From: Verrucomicrobia bacterium UBA1211
GTDB lineage: Bacteria; Verrucomicrobiota; Kiritimatiellia; RFP12; UBA1067
Length of the DNA: 30,787 nucleotides
Assembly (NCBI GenBank): GCA_002309585.1
Contig: DBXN01000101.1
Span: 12,369 to 43,155 of the forward strand
Direction of reading: 5' to 3'
Both the position numbers and the translations under genes were made by a program. How positions within the stretch are numbered: position 1 is the first letter of the stretch; the number at the start of each line of letters is the position of its first letter. Shown piece by piece: positions 8,280 through 15,489 of this stretch. The notes beneath the pieces were generated by a model. That model was not told the origin of the DNA. It did no database searches and saw only the letters and a list, made by a program, of their open reading frames with translations.

Positions 8280-10391
8280 ATGCGGTTTGCCGTTTGGGTT
8301 GGAGTGTCGGTCCTGTTGTCGGCCGCTGTTTCCGTCGGTGCGCCTAATCCCGAGGCGTCGGCGGCATGGCGGAAACTCGAACGCTGCACGGCGCCGGTCT
8401 GCGGCGTGCGGGTGGGTTTCACGCTCGGTTTGGCGGGACCGAAGGATGCGGATGCGACGACCGTCAGCCACGGGCAGATGGGGTCGATGACCGTCGCCAC
8501 CAACGCGAATGTGGTCACGGTGATCTGGAAGGGCCATCCGAAATGCGGCGAGGGGTTTACCGTGACGGCGCGGTTGACCCTTCAGCCGGAGGGGGGATTT
8601 GAATACAGCGGTTTTTCCTATTCGGGGAATGAGAGTCCGCTCTTTGTCAGGCGCATCGTCTTCCCGGAGGTGGTTGTGCCCCGGACGGACAAGACTACCC
8701 TCTTCACTCCGCATTTCGTGGGGGAGGTCCTGCATCCGGATTGGTCGAAGACGCGGCCCGGCCAGACCCTCACGTCGGACGGTCCGGTCTTTCTCGTCTA
8801 CCGGTGCATCGCATCGATGGATGGGGACGCGCCGTCGCACTTTCTCGACCAGCGCGGCGAGGCGCGCCGTTATCCCACCTCGATGCAGATCAAGACCTGT
8901 TCCGCGCCCGGTTGGGTGGTGTTGCGCAATGTCTATGAGCCGCCGGTCACCGATGCGTTGCGCAAGGCCGGCACGCTGCCCTTCACCGGCGTGTACGCGC
9001 CGTACCGGGGCGGATGGTATGAGGCCGCGCGGATGCACCGGGCCTGGATGGAGAAACAACCGTGGTTCCGGGCTGCCGCCGCGCGCGACTTCTCGAAACT
9101 CCGCTCGATCGCGCTCTGGATGTGGAGCCGGGGCGGCATCGGGGTGTCGGAGCCGCCGGTCCACTGGTTCATGCGCGAGACGGGGCTCAAGGTCGCGCTC
9201 GACTGGTATTGGTGGCATAATGTGCCCTACGACACCTGTTATCCCTTCTTCTGGCCGCCGCGTGACGGCGAGGCGGCGTTCCGCGCCGCCGTGAAGCGCA
9301 TGCGGGATGCGGGGGCGTTTGTGCAGGTCTATACCAACGGCATGCTGTGGGACTGCGACGATCCGCGTTGGGCGGACGGCGGCATCGACAATGCCATGCT
9401 GTTGCCGAACGGATCGGTCTTTTCGCATGTCTACAATCCCTTCACGAAACAGGCCCAGGCGCATAACTGCGGCGAGGCGCCGAAATTCCAGCGGATGATG
9501 CGCGATCTTGAGAAGACGCTCGCCTCGACGGGATTGGACGGTGTCTATATGGATATGATCAGCTGTGCGGCGCATAGCGTCTGTTTCAATCCCCGCCATG
9601 CCCACCCGCCCGGCGGCGGGAGCGCGGTGACGGACGGGTACCGCGCCTACGTCCAGGCCGTGCGGGACGATAATCCCGGTTTCCTGCTTTCGTCCGAGGG
9701 GACGAGCGAGGCGTATTGTGATCTTTTCGAGTCCGCCATCGTCCTCTACTCAAGCTGGGAGCGGAACAACCTCGGGACCTTGCCGCTTCACGAGCCCGTG
9801 CCGGCGGTTTCGGTGATTTATCGCGGCGCGATGGTGTTGTTCGGCTCCTTCGCGACCCCGGGCGGCATTCCCGGCTGGGATCCGCTGTGGGGGAAACGTC
9901 CCGACGGGCCCGAGGTCGAGGCGATCGCCGCCCAGTATCCGGACCAATTTGCGGTCGAGTTCGCGCGCGGGGTTGTCTGGGGTATCCAGCCGATGGTGCA
10001 CAATTTCACGATGGCCGACCTCGAAAACCCGCGGCTTGCCGACGACATCCGGTTCATGAAGGATACGGCGCGGTTCTATTACGACCACCGCGACTACCTC
10101 TTCGACGGCGAGATGCTTCGGCCGGCGAAACTGGAATGCGCCTCCAAACGGGTCGATTTCCTCTCGGCCGGCTCCTACAAGCGTCCGAAAGACGCCAGCC
10201 GTTTCACGCAGTCCGCGCTTCCGGCGGTCTTCCACTCCGAGTGGCGCGCGCCGGACGGCCGCCAGGCGGCGATCCTCGCCAACTGGACGCGTGAAGAACA
10301 GGCCTATACGCTTGATCTGGGGAACGGAACGGTCCGCCGCGGTAGCCTGGCCCCCCGTTCGTGGCGATGCGAGGTCTTCCCCGGGCGATGA
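8280..10391 (+). CDS. Secreted TIM-barrel glycoside-hydrolase-like protein (DUF6259-like)
   Basis: A 703-residue protein with a signal peptide (residues 1-20). The N-terminal ~270 residues look like a beta-sandwich. The middle shows a TIM-barrel hydrolase pattern: DWYWWHN, RMRDAGAFVQVYTNG, STGLDGVYMDM with D425, and LLSSEGTSEAY with E473. The Asp and Glu are plausible catalytic candidates, as in alpha-galactosidase-like clans. A C-terminal beta-domain (about 620-703) ends the protein. It resembles the DUF6259 family, but I cannot confirm this without a profile search. The ATG at 8280 is preceded by GGAAAGGA about 8 bases up; a TTG at 8271 is less likely. It is probably co-transcribed with the DUF1080 gene 48 bases upstream and acts on extracellular glycans. 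Confidence 0.75.
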   Translation: MRFAVWVGVSVLLSAAVSVGAPNPEASAAWRKLERCTAPVCGVRVGFTLGLAGPKDADATTVSHGQMGSMTVATNANVVTVIWKGHPKCGEGFTVTARLTLQPEGGFEYSGFSYSGNESPLFVRRIVFPEVVVPRTDKTTLFTPHFVGEVLHPDWSKTRPGQTLTSDGPVFLVYRCIASMDGDAPSHFLDQRGEARRYPTSMQIKTCSAPGWVVLRNVYEPPVTDALRKAGTLPFTGVYAPYRGGWYEAARMHRAWMEKQPWFRAAAARDFSKLRSIALWMWSRGGIGVSEPPVHWFMRETGLKVALDWYWWHNVPYDTCYPFFWPPRDGEAAFRAAVKRMRDAGAFVQVYTNGMLWDCDDPRWADGGIDNAMLLPNGSVFSHVYNPFTKQAQAHNCGEAPKFQRMMRDLEKTLASTGLDGVYMDMISCAAHSVCFNPRHAHPPGGGSAVTDGYRAYVQAVRDDNPGFLLSSEGTSEAYCDLFESAIVLYSSWERNNLGTLPLHEPVPAVSVIYRGAMVLFGSFATPGGIPGWDPLWGKRPDGPEVEAIAAQYPDQFAVEFARGVVWGIQPMVHNFTMADLENPRLADDIRFMKDTARFYYDHRDYLFDGEMLRPAKLECASKRVDFLSAGSYKRPKDASRFTQSALPAVFHSEWRAPDGRQAAILANWTREEQAYTLDLGNGTVRRGSLAPRSWRCEVFPGR

Positions 10392-10410
10392 AAAAAAGAG
10401 GGGCGGGTGC

Positions 10411-10440
10411 TTGACAACGGGCGGGGGAATAGGGTAAATT
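10411..10440 (+). promoter_or_regulatory. Sigma70-type promoter of rplU-rpmA-obg
   Basis: A perfect TTGACA at 10411-10416 and TAAATT at 10435-10440 are separated by 18 bases. The start of transcription would be near 10447. It is the clearest promoter in the window and sits just after the GH-like gene, so the ribosomal cluster is independently transcribed. Confidence 0.7.
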
Positions 10441-10454
10441 ATCCCCTCTTTTGA

Positions 10455-10476
10455 TTCCGGTAGGAAGCTTCCGGAA
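10455..10476 (+). promoter_or_regulatory. Stem-loop in the rplU leader
   Basis: TTCCGG at 10455-10460 pairs with CCGGAA at 10471-10476. Alternatively the nested perfect palindrome GGAAGCTTCC at 10463-10472 could fold. It lies in the 5' leader between the predicted transcription start and the L21 start codon. It could be a ribosomal-protein autoregulatory leader, but only the pairing is seen. Confidence 0.35.
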
Positions 10477-10507
10477 GGTGGCAGTTCCTTAGAAGAAGGA
10501 TGAAAAC

Positions 10508-10825
10508 ATGGATGCATATGCGGTTTTAGAGACCGGCGGCAAGCAGTATCGCGTGACGACGGGTATGCGGTTGGAGATCGAGCGGTTGGCCGCCGAGGTG
10601 GGGACGGATGTCGAGCTTTCGACGGTTCTCGCGGTTTCGGACGGTAACGAGATCAAGATCGGTATGCCGTATGTGGATGGCGCCAAGGTCGTGTTGACGA
10701 TTGACGGCCAGATCCGCGGCAAGAAGGTGATTAACTTCAAGAAAAAGCGCCGGAAGGGGTATTCCCGCACGGTGGGACACCGTCAGGAGCTGACGGCCGC
10801 GACGGTGAAGTCGATTGTCGCGTAA
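10508..10825 (+). CDS. rplU: 50S ribosomal protein L21 (bL21)
   Basis: A 105-residue protein, full length for bL21, which binds 23S rRNA in the large subunit near L20. Family hallmarks are AVLETGGKQYRV at residues 5-16, the GDGNEIKIG-like central loop, and the basic segment KKVINFKKKRRKGYSRTVGHRQ (71-92) ending in TAATVKSI. An AAGGA site lies 9 bases before the ATG, and a strong promoter and leader stem-loop lie upstream. It is followed 18 bases later by L27, the usual rplU-rpmA-obg order in bacteria. The assignment is secure. Confidence 0.97.
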   Translation: MDAYAVLETGGKQYRVTTGMRLEIERLAAEVGTDVELSTVLAVSDGNEIKIGMPYVDGAKVVLTIDGQIRGKKVINFKKKRRKGYSRTVGHRQELTAATVKSIVA

Positions 10826-10843
10826 AGAAGAGGAGAGTGGCTT

Positions 10844-11089
10844 ATGGCAGGTGCAGCATCACGAAACGGGCGTGACAGTAACGCGAAGCGGCGCGGTGTG
10901 AAGCGGTTTGATGGCCAGGTCGTGACGGCCGGGTCGATTTTGGTTCGCCAGTGTGGAACGCGTTTCGCTCCGGGCGAGAACGTTGGATGCGGGCGTGACT
11001 ATACCCTGTTCGCGTTGACGGACGGCACGGTGAAGTTCCGCAAAGGCGGCAAGGTGGTCAGCATCATTCCGAAACCGAAGGCGGAATAG
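10844..11089 (+). CDS. rpmA: 50S ribosomal protein L27 (bL27), short N-terminal tail
   Basis: An 81-residue protein recognised by SRNGRDSNAKRRGVKRF, AGSILVRQCGTRF, ENVGCGRDYTLFAL and DGTVKFRKGG. L27 is a large-subunit protein whose flexible N-terminal tail reaches the peptidyl-transferase centre. Here the tail is MAGAASRNGRDS, whereas the common form begins MAHKKAGGSTRNGRDS. It is therefore about four residues shorter and lacks the His-Lys-Lys group. The start is fixed: only six codons separate this ATG from the in-frame L21 stop at 10823, none of them a start, and an AGAGGAG site precedes it. There is no Prp-type cleavable extension either. Confidence 0.96.
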   Translation: MAGAASRNGRDSNAKRRGVKRFDGQVVTAGSILVRQCGTRFAPGENVGCGRDYTLFALTDGTVKFRKGGKVVSIIPKPKAE

Positions 11090-11112
11090 GGAAGCCCGGT
11101 TTCTCCCGATTT

Positions 11113-12279
11113 GTGAAAACACGGACATTTGTTGACCATGTGGTGGTTCACGCCCGCGCCGGAAAGGGCGGAGACGGAAGCGCGAGCTTCAGGCGTGAAT
11201 CCTACATTCCGGAAGGTGGTCCCGACGGTGGCGATGGCGGCCGTGGGGGCCACATTATATTTAAGGGGAGCCGCAATGTCGGTTCCCTGATCGCCCTCTA
11301 TTTTGCCCCTGACCTGCGTGCCGAGAATGGCGTGGCGGGTAAGGGGCAGCAGATGTTCGGCCGGTGCGGCCGGGATCTGGTGACGCTGGTGCCCTGCGGA
11401 ACGGAGATTTACAACGCGGAGACCGGCGAGCTGATGGCCGATATTGTGGACCACGGCCAGGAGGTGATTCTCGCCCACGGCGGGAAGGGCGGGCTGGGGA
11501 ATGTCCATTTCAAGACCTCGACCCACCAGGCTCCGACGGAGCATACGCTGGGCGAGCCGGGCGAGGAGTTCAATCTGCGGCTGGAGCTGAAGACGATCGC
11601 CGACGCGGGTTTGCTGGGTTTCCCGAACGCGGGCAAATCCTCCCTGCTGCGCTGCGTGAGCGACGCCCGCCCGAAGATCGCCTGCTACCCCTTCACGACC
11701 CTCAATCCGATTGTCGGCACGATCCAGTATGACGACTTCTCCCAGTTGCGGGTGGCCGATGTCCCCGGTATCATCGAAGGGGCGGCCTCCGGGGTCGGGC
11801 TGGGGATTGATTTCCTGAAGCATCTCGCCCGTTCGCGGGTGCTGGTCTATGTGATCGACATGGCCGGCACCGACAACCGCGAGCCGTGGCGGGATTACGC
11901 CATCCTGCGGAGCGAGGTGGAGCAGCACGATCCGGAGCTTTTGGAGCGGCCGATGATGGTGCTGGCCAACAAGATGGACCAGGATGCGGCGCTGGTCAAC
12001 CTGCCCCGTTTCATTCAGGAGACGGGGGTGTCGCCGATCCCGATGTCGGCGATCGATCCCTCGGACGAGGGGGTGGCTACCTTCAAGCGGCAACTGTGGG
12101 AAACGCTGAAGCCGCTCCCGAGAGGTTCATGGAAGGTCCCCGAGCGGGAATTGGACGGGGCTGGGGCGGAGCCGCGTGTCGCGCACGACCCCAACGCCGA
12201 GGTTCTGCACGAGGACTCGCTGAAAGCGGCTCCCTTCCTGGATCTCTCCCGCAAGCCCTCCAAGAAAAAGCGGCGGTAA
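11113..12279 (+). CDS. obg: Obg family GTPase
   Basis: A 388-residue essential GTPase involved in 50S assembly and stress signalling. The glycine-rich Obg domain covers ~1-160 (GKGGDGSASFRRE, GGPDGGDGGRGG, HGGKGGLGN). The G domain follows with G1 GFPNAGKS (169-176), switch I YPFTT (192-196), G3 DVPG (216-219) and G4 NKMD (286-289). A basic tail ends in SKKKRR. Translation is assigned to a GTG at 11113, because no in-frame ATG precedes the conserved FVDHVVVHARAGKGG segment; the ribosome site is weak, so coupling to rpmA 24 bases upstream is plausible. The C-terminal extension beyond the G domain is short and lacks an obvious OCT domain. Function is firm. Confidence 0.96.
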   Translation: MKTRTFVDHVVVHARAGKGGDGSASFRRESYIPEGGPDGGDGGRGGHIIFKGSRNVGSLIALYFAPDLRAENGVAGKGQQMFGRCGRDLVTLVPCGTEIYNAETGELMADIVDHGQEVILAHGGKGGLGNVHFKTSTHQAPTEHTLGEPGEEFNLRLELKTIADAGLLGFPNAGKSSLLRCVSDARPKIACYPFTTLNPIVGTIQYDDFSQLRVADVPGIIEGAASGVGLGIDFLKHLARSRVLVYVIDMAGTDNREPWRDYAILRSEVEQHDPELLERPMMVLANKMDQDAALVNLPRFIQETGVSPIPMSAIDPSDEGVATFKRQLWETLKPLPRGSWKVPERELDGAGAEPRVAHDPNAEVLHEDSLKAAPFLDLSRKPSKKKRR

Positions 12280-12334
12280 ATTGCCCGGCCTCTCGCCTTG
12301 GGAATCCAAGGAAATCTGAATGACGGTCTGGGTC

Positions 12335-12370
12335 GTGCGGTAGTGCGGTAGTTGGGTAGTGCGGTGGTGG
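12335..12370 (+). repeat. Octamer tandem array, GTGCGGTA type (copy 1)
   Basis: Units GTGCGGTA, GTGCGGTA, GTTGGGTA, GTGCGGTG and a partial GTGG run in strict 8-base register. Related arrays are at 13700 (same orientation) and 13769 (inverted), flanking the orphan gene at 12665. Confidence 0.8.
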
Positions 12371-12384
12371 CCTTCCCCCAATTA

Positions 12385-12461
12385 AAATGTTGCCAATGTG
12401 GAAATGTTGCCAATCCCAATTGGTCATTGGAACTGGATATTGGCAACAATGGCAACAATTT
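12385..12461 (+). repeat. Direct and inverted AATGTTGCCAAT repeats
   Basis: AAATGTTGCCAAT occurs at 12385-12397 and again at 12402-12414, 17 bases apart. The second copy forms a perfect 10-bp inverted repeat with ATTGGCAACA at 12439-12448. The palindrome CCAATTGG lies at 12416-12423, inside the loop, and a further ATGGCAACAATTT follows at 12449. No reading frame covers it. Together with the octamer array this fills the first half of the 385-base gap between obg and the next gene. Confidence 0.6.
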
Positions 12462-12463
12462 AA

Positions 12464-12527
12464 CTCCGATGTTTCCGATCGTCTCACTAGCGTTCGACGG
12501 GAACGGAACGTTAGCGACGTTTCGGAG
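12464..12527 (+). other. Imperfect long stem-loop in intergenic region
   Basis: Outer CTCCGA (12464-12469) can pair with TCGGAG (12522-12527). Inner CTAGCGTTC (12487-12495) can pair with GAACGTTAG (12506-12514), with one G-U pair. There is no U-tract after it, so it is not a typical terminator. It could be a structured leader of the gene at 12665 or a mobile palindromic element. The remaining sequence to 12650 shows nothing further. Confidence 0.35.
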
Positions 12528-12664
12528 CAAAAAATGTTGGGGGCGGCAAATCATGTCGGCGGGGATGCCGTCTGACGGGCGATTCAGGACCTTCTTTCCT
12601 CTTGGCACAGCTTCTGCGAAAAGGGATGCCGTTGTTCAAAACACCCTTAACAAGGAGGTACACC

Positions 12665-13708
12665 ATGAAGAACGGAAACGGAATGACGCAGACGGCATGT
12701 TCAACGGTTTGGAAGCGGTTTCGGAGCTTTCGGTCAGCCATGATCATCGGGATCGGTGTGTTGACCGCGACCTTTGCCCATCAGAGCGTTGCGGATTCAT
12801 CGGTTTTGGAACTGATTGCGGCCCCGATCATTTGGGTTGAAGGCAACGAAGGCCATCTCGGGCCTCTATTCTGGTTTGGGGGCGGGTATTTCGGTAGCGG
12901 ATTCGGTGTCTTTCCCCTTTTCCTTCTTGATACCGGGGCGGAGGAATTTTACTTTCTCTCGCCGGTAACGGTCTATTATTCCTCGGTGCAAACGTATGAT
13001 CCTATCGGAAAGACCAACACGCCGTCTGTCTGGTATGGGGTACTGCCGCTGTTTCACCGGAACACCCATAAGGATGGCATGACCTGGTTCGCGGGGGGAT
13101 TGACCGGTTGGGTCAAACGGGACAATGTGGTTTCGTACCATTGGCTCTTCCCCCTTTACGGGTACTCCGATCACGGGCTATGGAATAGCACCTGGGCCGC
13201 CTGCGGGTTGTGGCGGTACACGGGCTGCAAGGGGTTCGATGAGGCGATGGCCGGGATGGATGCGGAGCGTTTGTCCGAGTGTGCCGGCTCGGACCTCTAC
13301 GAACGTAAAGGCATATCCCTGTTGTTTTTCAAGTCGGAGAAAGACCTCTTCATTCGCGTGCCGAGTCCGGCCGACACGAAGGACAGGTACCAATGGTATA
13401 CATGGAACCACACCGTCGGGAACCCGTTGCTCTGGGAGGGGAAGAAGTGCCGGAGGGTCCAGTTTGACGCCGAGACCGGGGCGAAGATGAACGATACGGT
13501 CACCTCCCGCCACGCCCTTCTGGGATTTCTCTTCCGGTCGGAAGCGAAGCAGGACCGGATAACAGGTGATGTGGAGAAAACCCGTTCCCTCTTGGGTCGT
13601 CTCTACCGCCGTACCTTCCGTCCCGATACGGGAACGGAACGGCTGGATGTCTGCTTCATCCCGGTCAAGCGGGCTGAAGCCCGCCGGTCCGATATGGCCG
13701 TGCGGTAG
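12665..13708 (+). CDS. Exported protein of unknown function
   Basis: A 347-residue product that I do not recognise. The ATG at 12665 follows a near-perfect AAGGAGGT site. Residues ~20-43 form a signal peptide (after KRFRSFRSA) ending near SVADSS. The mature part is aromatic- and glycine-rich, with recurring hydrophobic strands: GPLFWFGGGYFGSGFGVFPLF, WYGVLPLF, HWLFPLYGY, LLGFLFR and LLGRLYRR. These suggest an outer-membrane or periplasmic beta-protein. The last ~14 codons look like intergenic repeat sequence: a GCGGGCT/AGCCCGC palindrome (13669-13684) followed by an octamer array whose TAG is used as the stop. The original C-terminus may therefore have been altered. It stands alone, flanked on both sides by repeats. 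Confidence 0.65.
   Translation: MKNGNGMTQTACSTVWKRFRSFRSAMIIGIGVLTATFAHQSVADSSVLELIAAPIIWVEGNEGHLGPLFWFGGGYFGSGFGVFPLFLLDTGAEEFYFLSPVTVYYSSVQTYDPIGKTNTPSVWYGVLPLFHRNTHKDGMTWFAGGLTGWVKRDNVVSYHWLFPLYGYSDHGLWNSTWAACGLWRYTGCKGFDEAMAGMDAERLSECAGSDLYERKGISLLFFKSEKDLFIRVPSPADTKDRYQWYTWNHTVGNPLLWEGKKCRRVQFDAETGAKMNDTVTSRHALLGFLFRSEAKQDRITGDVEKTRSLLGRLYRRTFRPDTGTERLDVCFIPVKRAEARRSDMAVR
13669..13684 (+). repeat. GCGGGCT-GA-AGCCCGC palindrome at 3' end of orphan gene
   Basis: A perfect 7-bp inverted repeat with a 2-base centre, of the kind found in REP-like intergenic palindromes. It lies inside the last codons of the gene at 12665. Confidence 0.5.
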
Positions 13709-13727
13709 TGTGGTAGTGCGGTAGTGC
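13700..13727 (+). repeat. Octamer tandem array, GTGCGGTA type (copy 2)
   Basis: Units GTGCGGTA, GTGTGGTA, GTGCGGTA and partial GTGC. The TAG stop of the orphan gene (13706-13708) spans the first unit boundary. Bases 13712-13728 form a perfect 17-bp inverted repeat with 13768-13784. Confidence 0.8.
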
Positions 13728-13768
13728 CCTTATCGGTATGACTGGTGGGTCCGGTGGGGAGACGGGCG

Positions 13769-13796
13769 GCACTACCGCACTACCCAACTACCCCAT
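13769..13796 (-). repeat. Octamer tandem array, GTGCGGTA type (inverted copy 3)
   Basis: Read on the minus strand the units are ATGGGGTA, GTTGGGTA and GTGCGGTA, followed by GTGCCGCC. The GTTGGGTA variant is shared with copy 1, showing a common origin. Confidence 0.8.
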
Positions 13797-13834
13797 CCCG
13801 CTCACTTTCCGATTCGCATTTCTTCATCATTTTC

Positions 13835-13863
13835 TTTACCGTCTGACGGATTCTCGGTAAACT
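13835..13863 (+). promoter_or_regulatory. Putative TRAP operon promoter overlapped by a dyad operator
   Basis: TTTACC (13835-13840) and TAAACT (13858-13863), 17 bases apart, fit a -35/-10 pair. The inverted repeat TTTACCG (13835-13841) / CGGTAAA (13855-13861) covers both elements, as expected for a repressor site. Confidence 0.45.
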
Positions 13864-13865
13864 AT

Positions 13866-13890
13866 CCTTCACGATCGTATTTTGTGAAGG
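13866..13890 (+). promoter_or_regulatory. Stem-loop covering the dctP ribosome-binding site
   Basis: CCTTCAC (13866-13872) and GTGAAGG (13884-13890) form a 7-bp stem with an 11-base loop. The right arm contains part of the AAGGAG ribosome site of dctP. It could limit translation or be a second operator half-site pair. Confidence 0.4.
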
Positions 13891-13898
13891 AGTCTGCA

Positions 13899-14921
13899 AT
13901 GGGTAAGTCGGTGTCTCTGTTTGTCGCGGGAGTTGTGACCGGTCTTCTGGTCGCATGTCTGGTGGGATCGTTCGCGTTGCGTCCGGAAAAAGGCGGGGAC
14001 GGGGCGCGGCAGAGCGACAAGATCGTCTTGAAGCTGGCGCACGGTCTGGATGAGAAACATCCGGTCCACCAGGCGATGCTTTTCATGAAAAAGCGGCTGG
14101 AGGAGGAGACCGGCGGCCGGGCGACGCTGGACGTCTACTCCGGCGGCGTGGTGGGGAGCGAGGTGGAGTGCCTGGAGCAGGTGCAGCAGGGCCAGTTGGC
14201 GATGACCAAGGTCTCGACCGCCGCGCTGGAGGCGTTCCTGCCGGAGATGAAGGTCTTCAGCATCCCCTTCGCCTTCCGGGATGCGACCCATTTTTGGAAC
14301 ACGCTCCATTCCCCGATCGGCAAGCAGCTGCTGACGGCGGGGGTACGGCGGAACTTCCGGGGCCTCTGCTACTACGATTCGGGCGACCGCAATTTCTACA
14401 GCACCCAGAAGCCGATCCGCCGGGTTGAGGATGTCGGCCGGATGAAGATCCGGGTGATGAACAGCCGCACGGCGATGGACATGATCACGGCAATGGGCGG
14501 AAGCCCCTGCCCGACTTCGTGGGGCGAGCTCTACACCGCGCTCCAGCAGGGGATGGTGGATGCGGCGGAGAACAACTTCCCCTCCTTCATCACCAGCCGC
14601 CATTTTGAGGTCTGCAAATACTTTACCCTCTCGGCGCACCAGCGGATTCCGGATATGATGATCATCAGCACGAAGGTCTTCGACGCGCTGCCGGCCGATA
14701 TCCAGACGACGCTGCAGAAGGTGGCCGACGAGTCGGAGGCGTTCCAGCGGGACCTCTGGAAGAAGATGACCGATGAGTGCATCGCGACAACCCGCGAGAA
14801 GGGCGTGGAGATCATCACGCCGGAGATCGAAGGGTTCCGCAAGGCCTGTGCGCCGATCCTTGAGCAGAAGGATTACGCCGATATCCGGAAACTCTACAAC
14901 GAGATCCAAGAGGTGAAGTGA
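13899..14921 (+). CDS. dctP: TRAP transporter substrate-binding protein (DctP family)
   Basis: A 340-residue periplasmic solute receptor that delivers an organic acid to the DctQM permease. Family features include KLAHGLDEKHPVHQAM near the mature N-terminus, the DVYSGGVVGSEVECLEQVQQGQLAM stretch, R185 in MKIRVMNS (the carboxylate-binding arginine), and GELYTALQQGMVDAAEN. An N-terminal hydrophobic segment (5-25) contains LVAC at 17-20, which could be a lipobox, though the hydrophobic run continues past the Cys. The ATG at 13899 has AAGGAG 7 bases upstream; a GTG at 13884 lies inside that site. Its TGA overlaps the dctQ ATG. The ligand is unknown but is probably a carboxylate such as a dicarboxylate or sugar acid. 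Confidence 0.93.
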   Translation: MGKSVSLFVAGVVTGLLVACLVGSFALRPEKGGDGARQSDKIVLKLAHGLDEKHPVHQAMLFMKKRLEEETGGRATLDVYSGGVVGSEVECLEQVQQGQLAMTKVSTAALEAFLPEMKVFSIPFAFRDATHFWNTLHSPIGKQLLTAGVRRNFRGLCYYDSGDRNFYSTQKPIRRVEDVGRMKIRVMNSRTAMDMITAMGGSPCPTSWGELYTALQQGMVDAAENNFPSFITSRHFEVCKYFTLSAHQRIPDMMIISTKVFDALPADIQTTLQKVADESEAFQRDLWKKMTDECIATTREKGVEIITPEIEGFRKACAPILEQKDYADIRKLYNEIQEVK

Positions 14922-15487
14922 TGGCGGCCTACACGAAAATCCGTAACGGGCTGGTGAAGGCGCTCGAATGGGCGATCATCGTTATGGTGATCGTCCTGAC
15001 GATCGACGTGCTGTGGGGGGTCTTCACCCGTTTTGTCCTGGGCAGCGCGTGGGCCCATTCGCTCCTGAAGGGAATCATCGCGGAGGAGCATCTGGGGCAG
15101 GCGAAGTTCACCGATGAGCTGGCGTGCGTGATGCTGGTCTGGATCTCGATGTTCGGCGGGGCGCTGGCCTTCGGGCGGAAGGCCCATCTGGGGGTGGATG
15201 TCTTTCTCTCGAAATTTCATCCCGAAGCGCGCAAGGTCCTACTGGTCTTGGTCCAGCTGATCATCCTCGCGATGACGGTCGGGGTTTTCTGGATCGGGGG
15301 GTGGAAACTGGCGACGGGGCAGCTCTCGCAGGAACTGCCGACGATGCGTTGGATGAGCCGGGGTGAGGTCTATCTCTCCCTGCCGGTCGCGGGTTTCTTC
15401 ATCCTGCTCTTCGCGGTGGAGAATCTGGTCTCGATTCTGAAAACGCCCGCCGACAAACTCGGTGGCATGACGCAGGCGGAGGGTTAG
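14921..15487 (+). CDS. dctQ: TRAP transporter small permease subunit (DctQ family)
   Basis: A 188-residue inner-membrane protein with four predicted helices (about 14-36, 66-86, 104-127, 149-170). The family signature TDELACVMLVWISMFGGALAFGRKAHLGVDVF occupies residues 64-95. The region between helix 1 and this signature (about 37-63) appears longer than usual. The ATG overlaps the dctP stop by one base (TGATG), indicating translational coupling; a GTG one codon upstream is also possible. With DctM it forms the sodium-driven permease. Confidence 0.92.
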   Translation: MAAYTKIRNGLVKALEWAIIVMVIVLTIDVLWGVFTRFVLGSAWAHSLLKGIIAEEHLGQAKFTDELACVMLVWISMFGGALAFGRKAHLGVDVFLSKFHPEARKVLLVLVQLIILAMTVGVFWIGGWKLATGQLSQELPTMRWMSRGEVYLSLPVAGFFILLFAVENLVSILKTPADKLGGMTQAEG

Positions 15488-15489
15488 GC

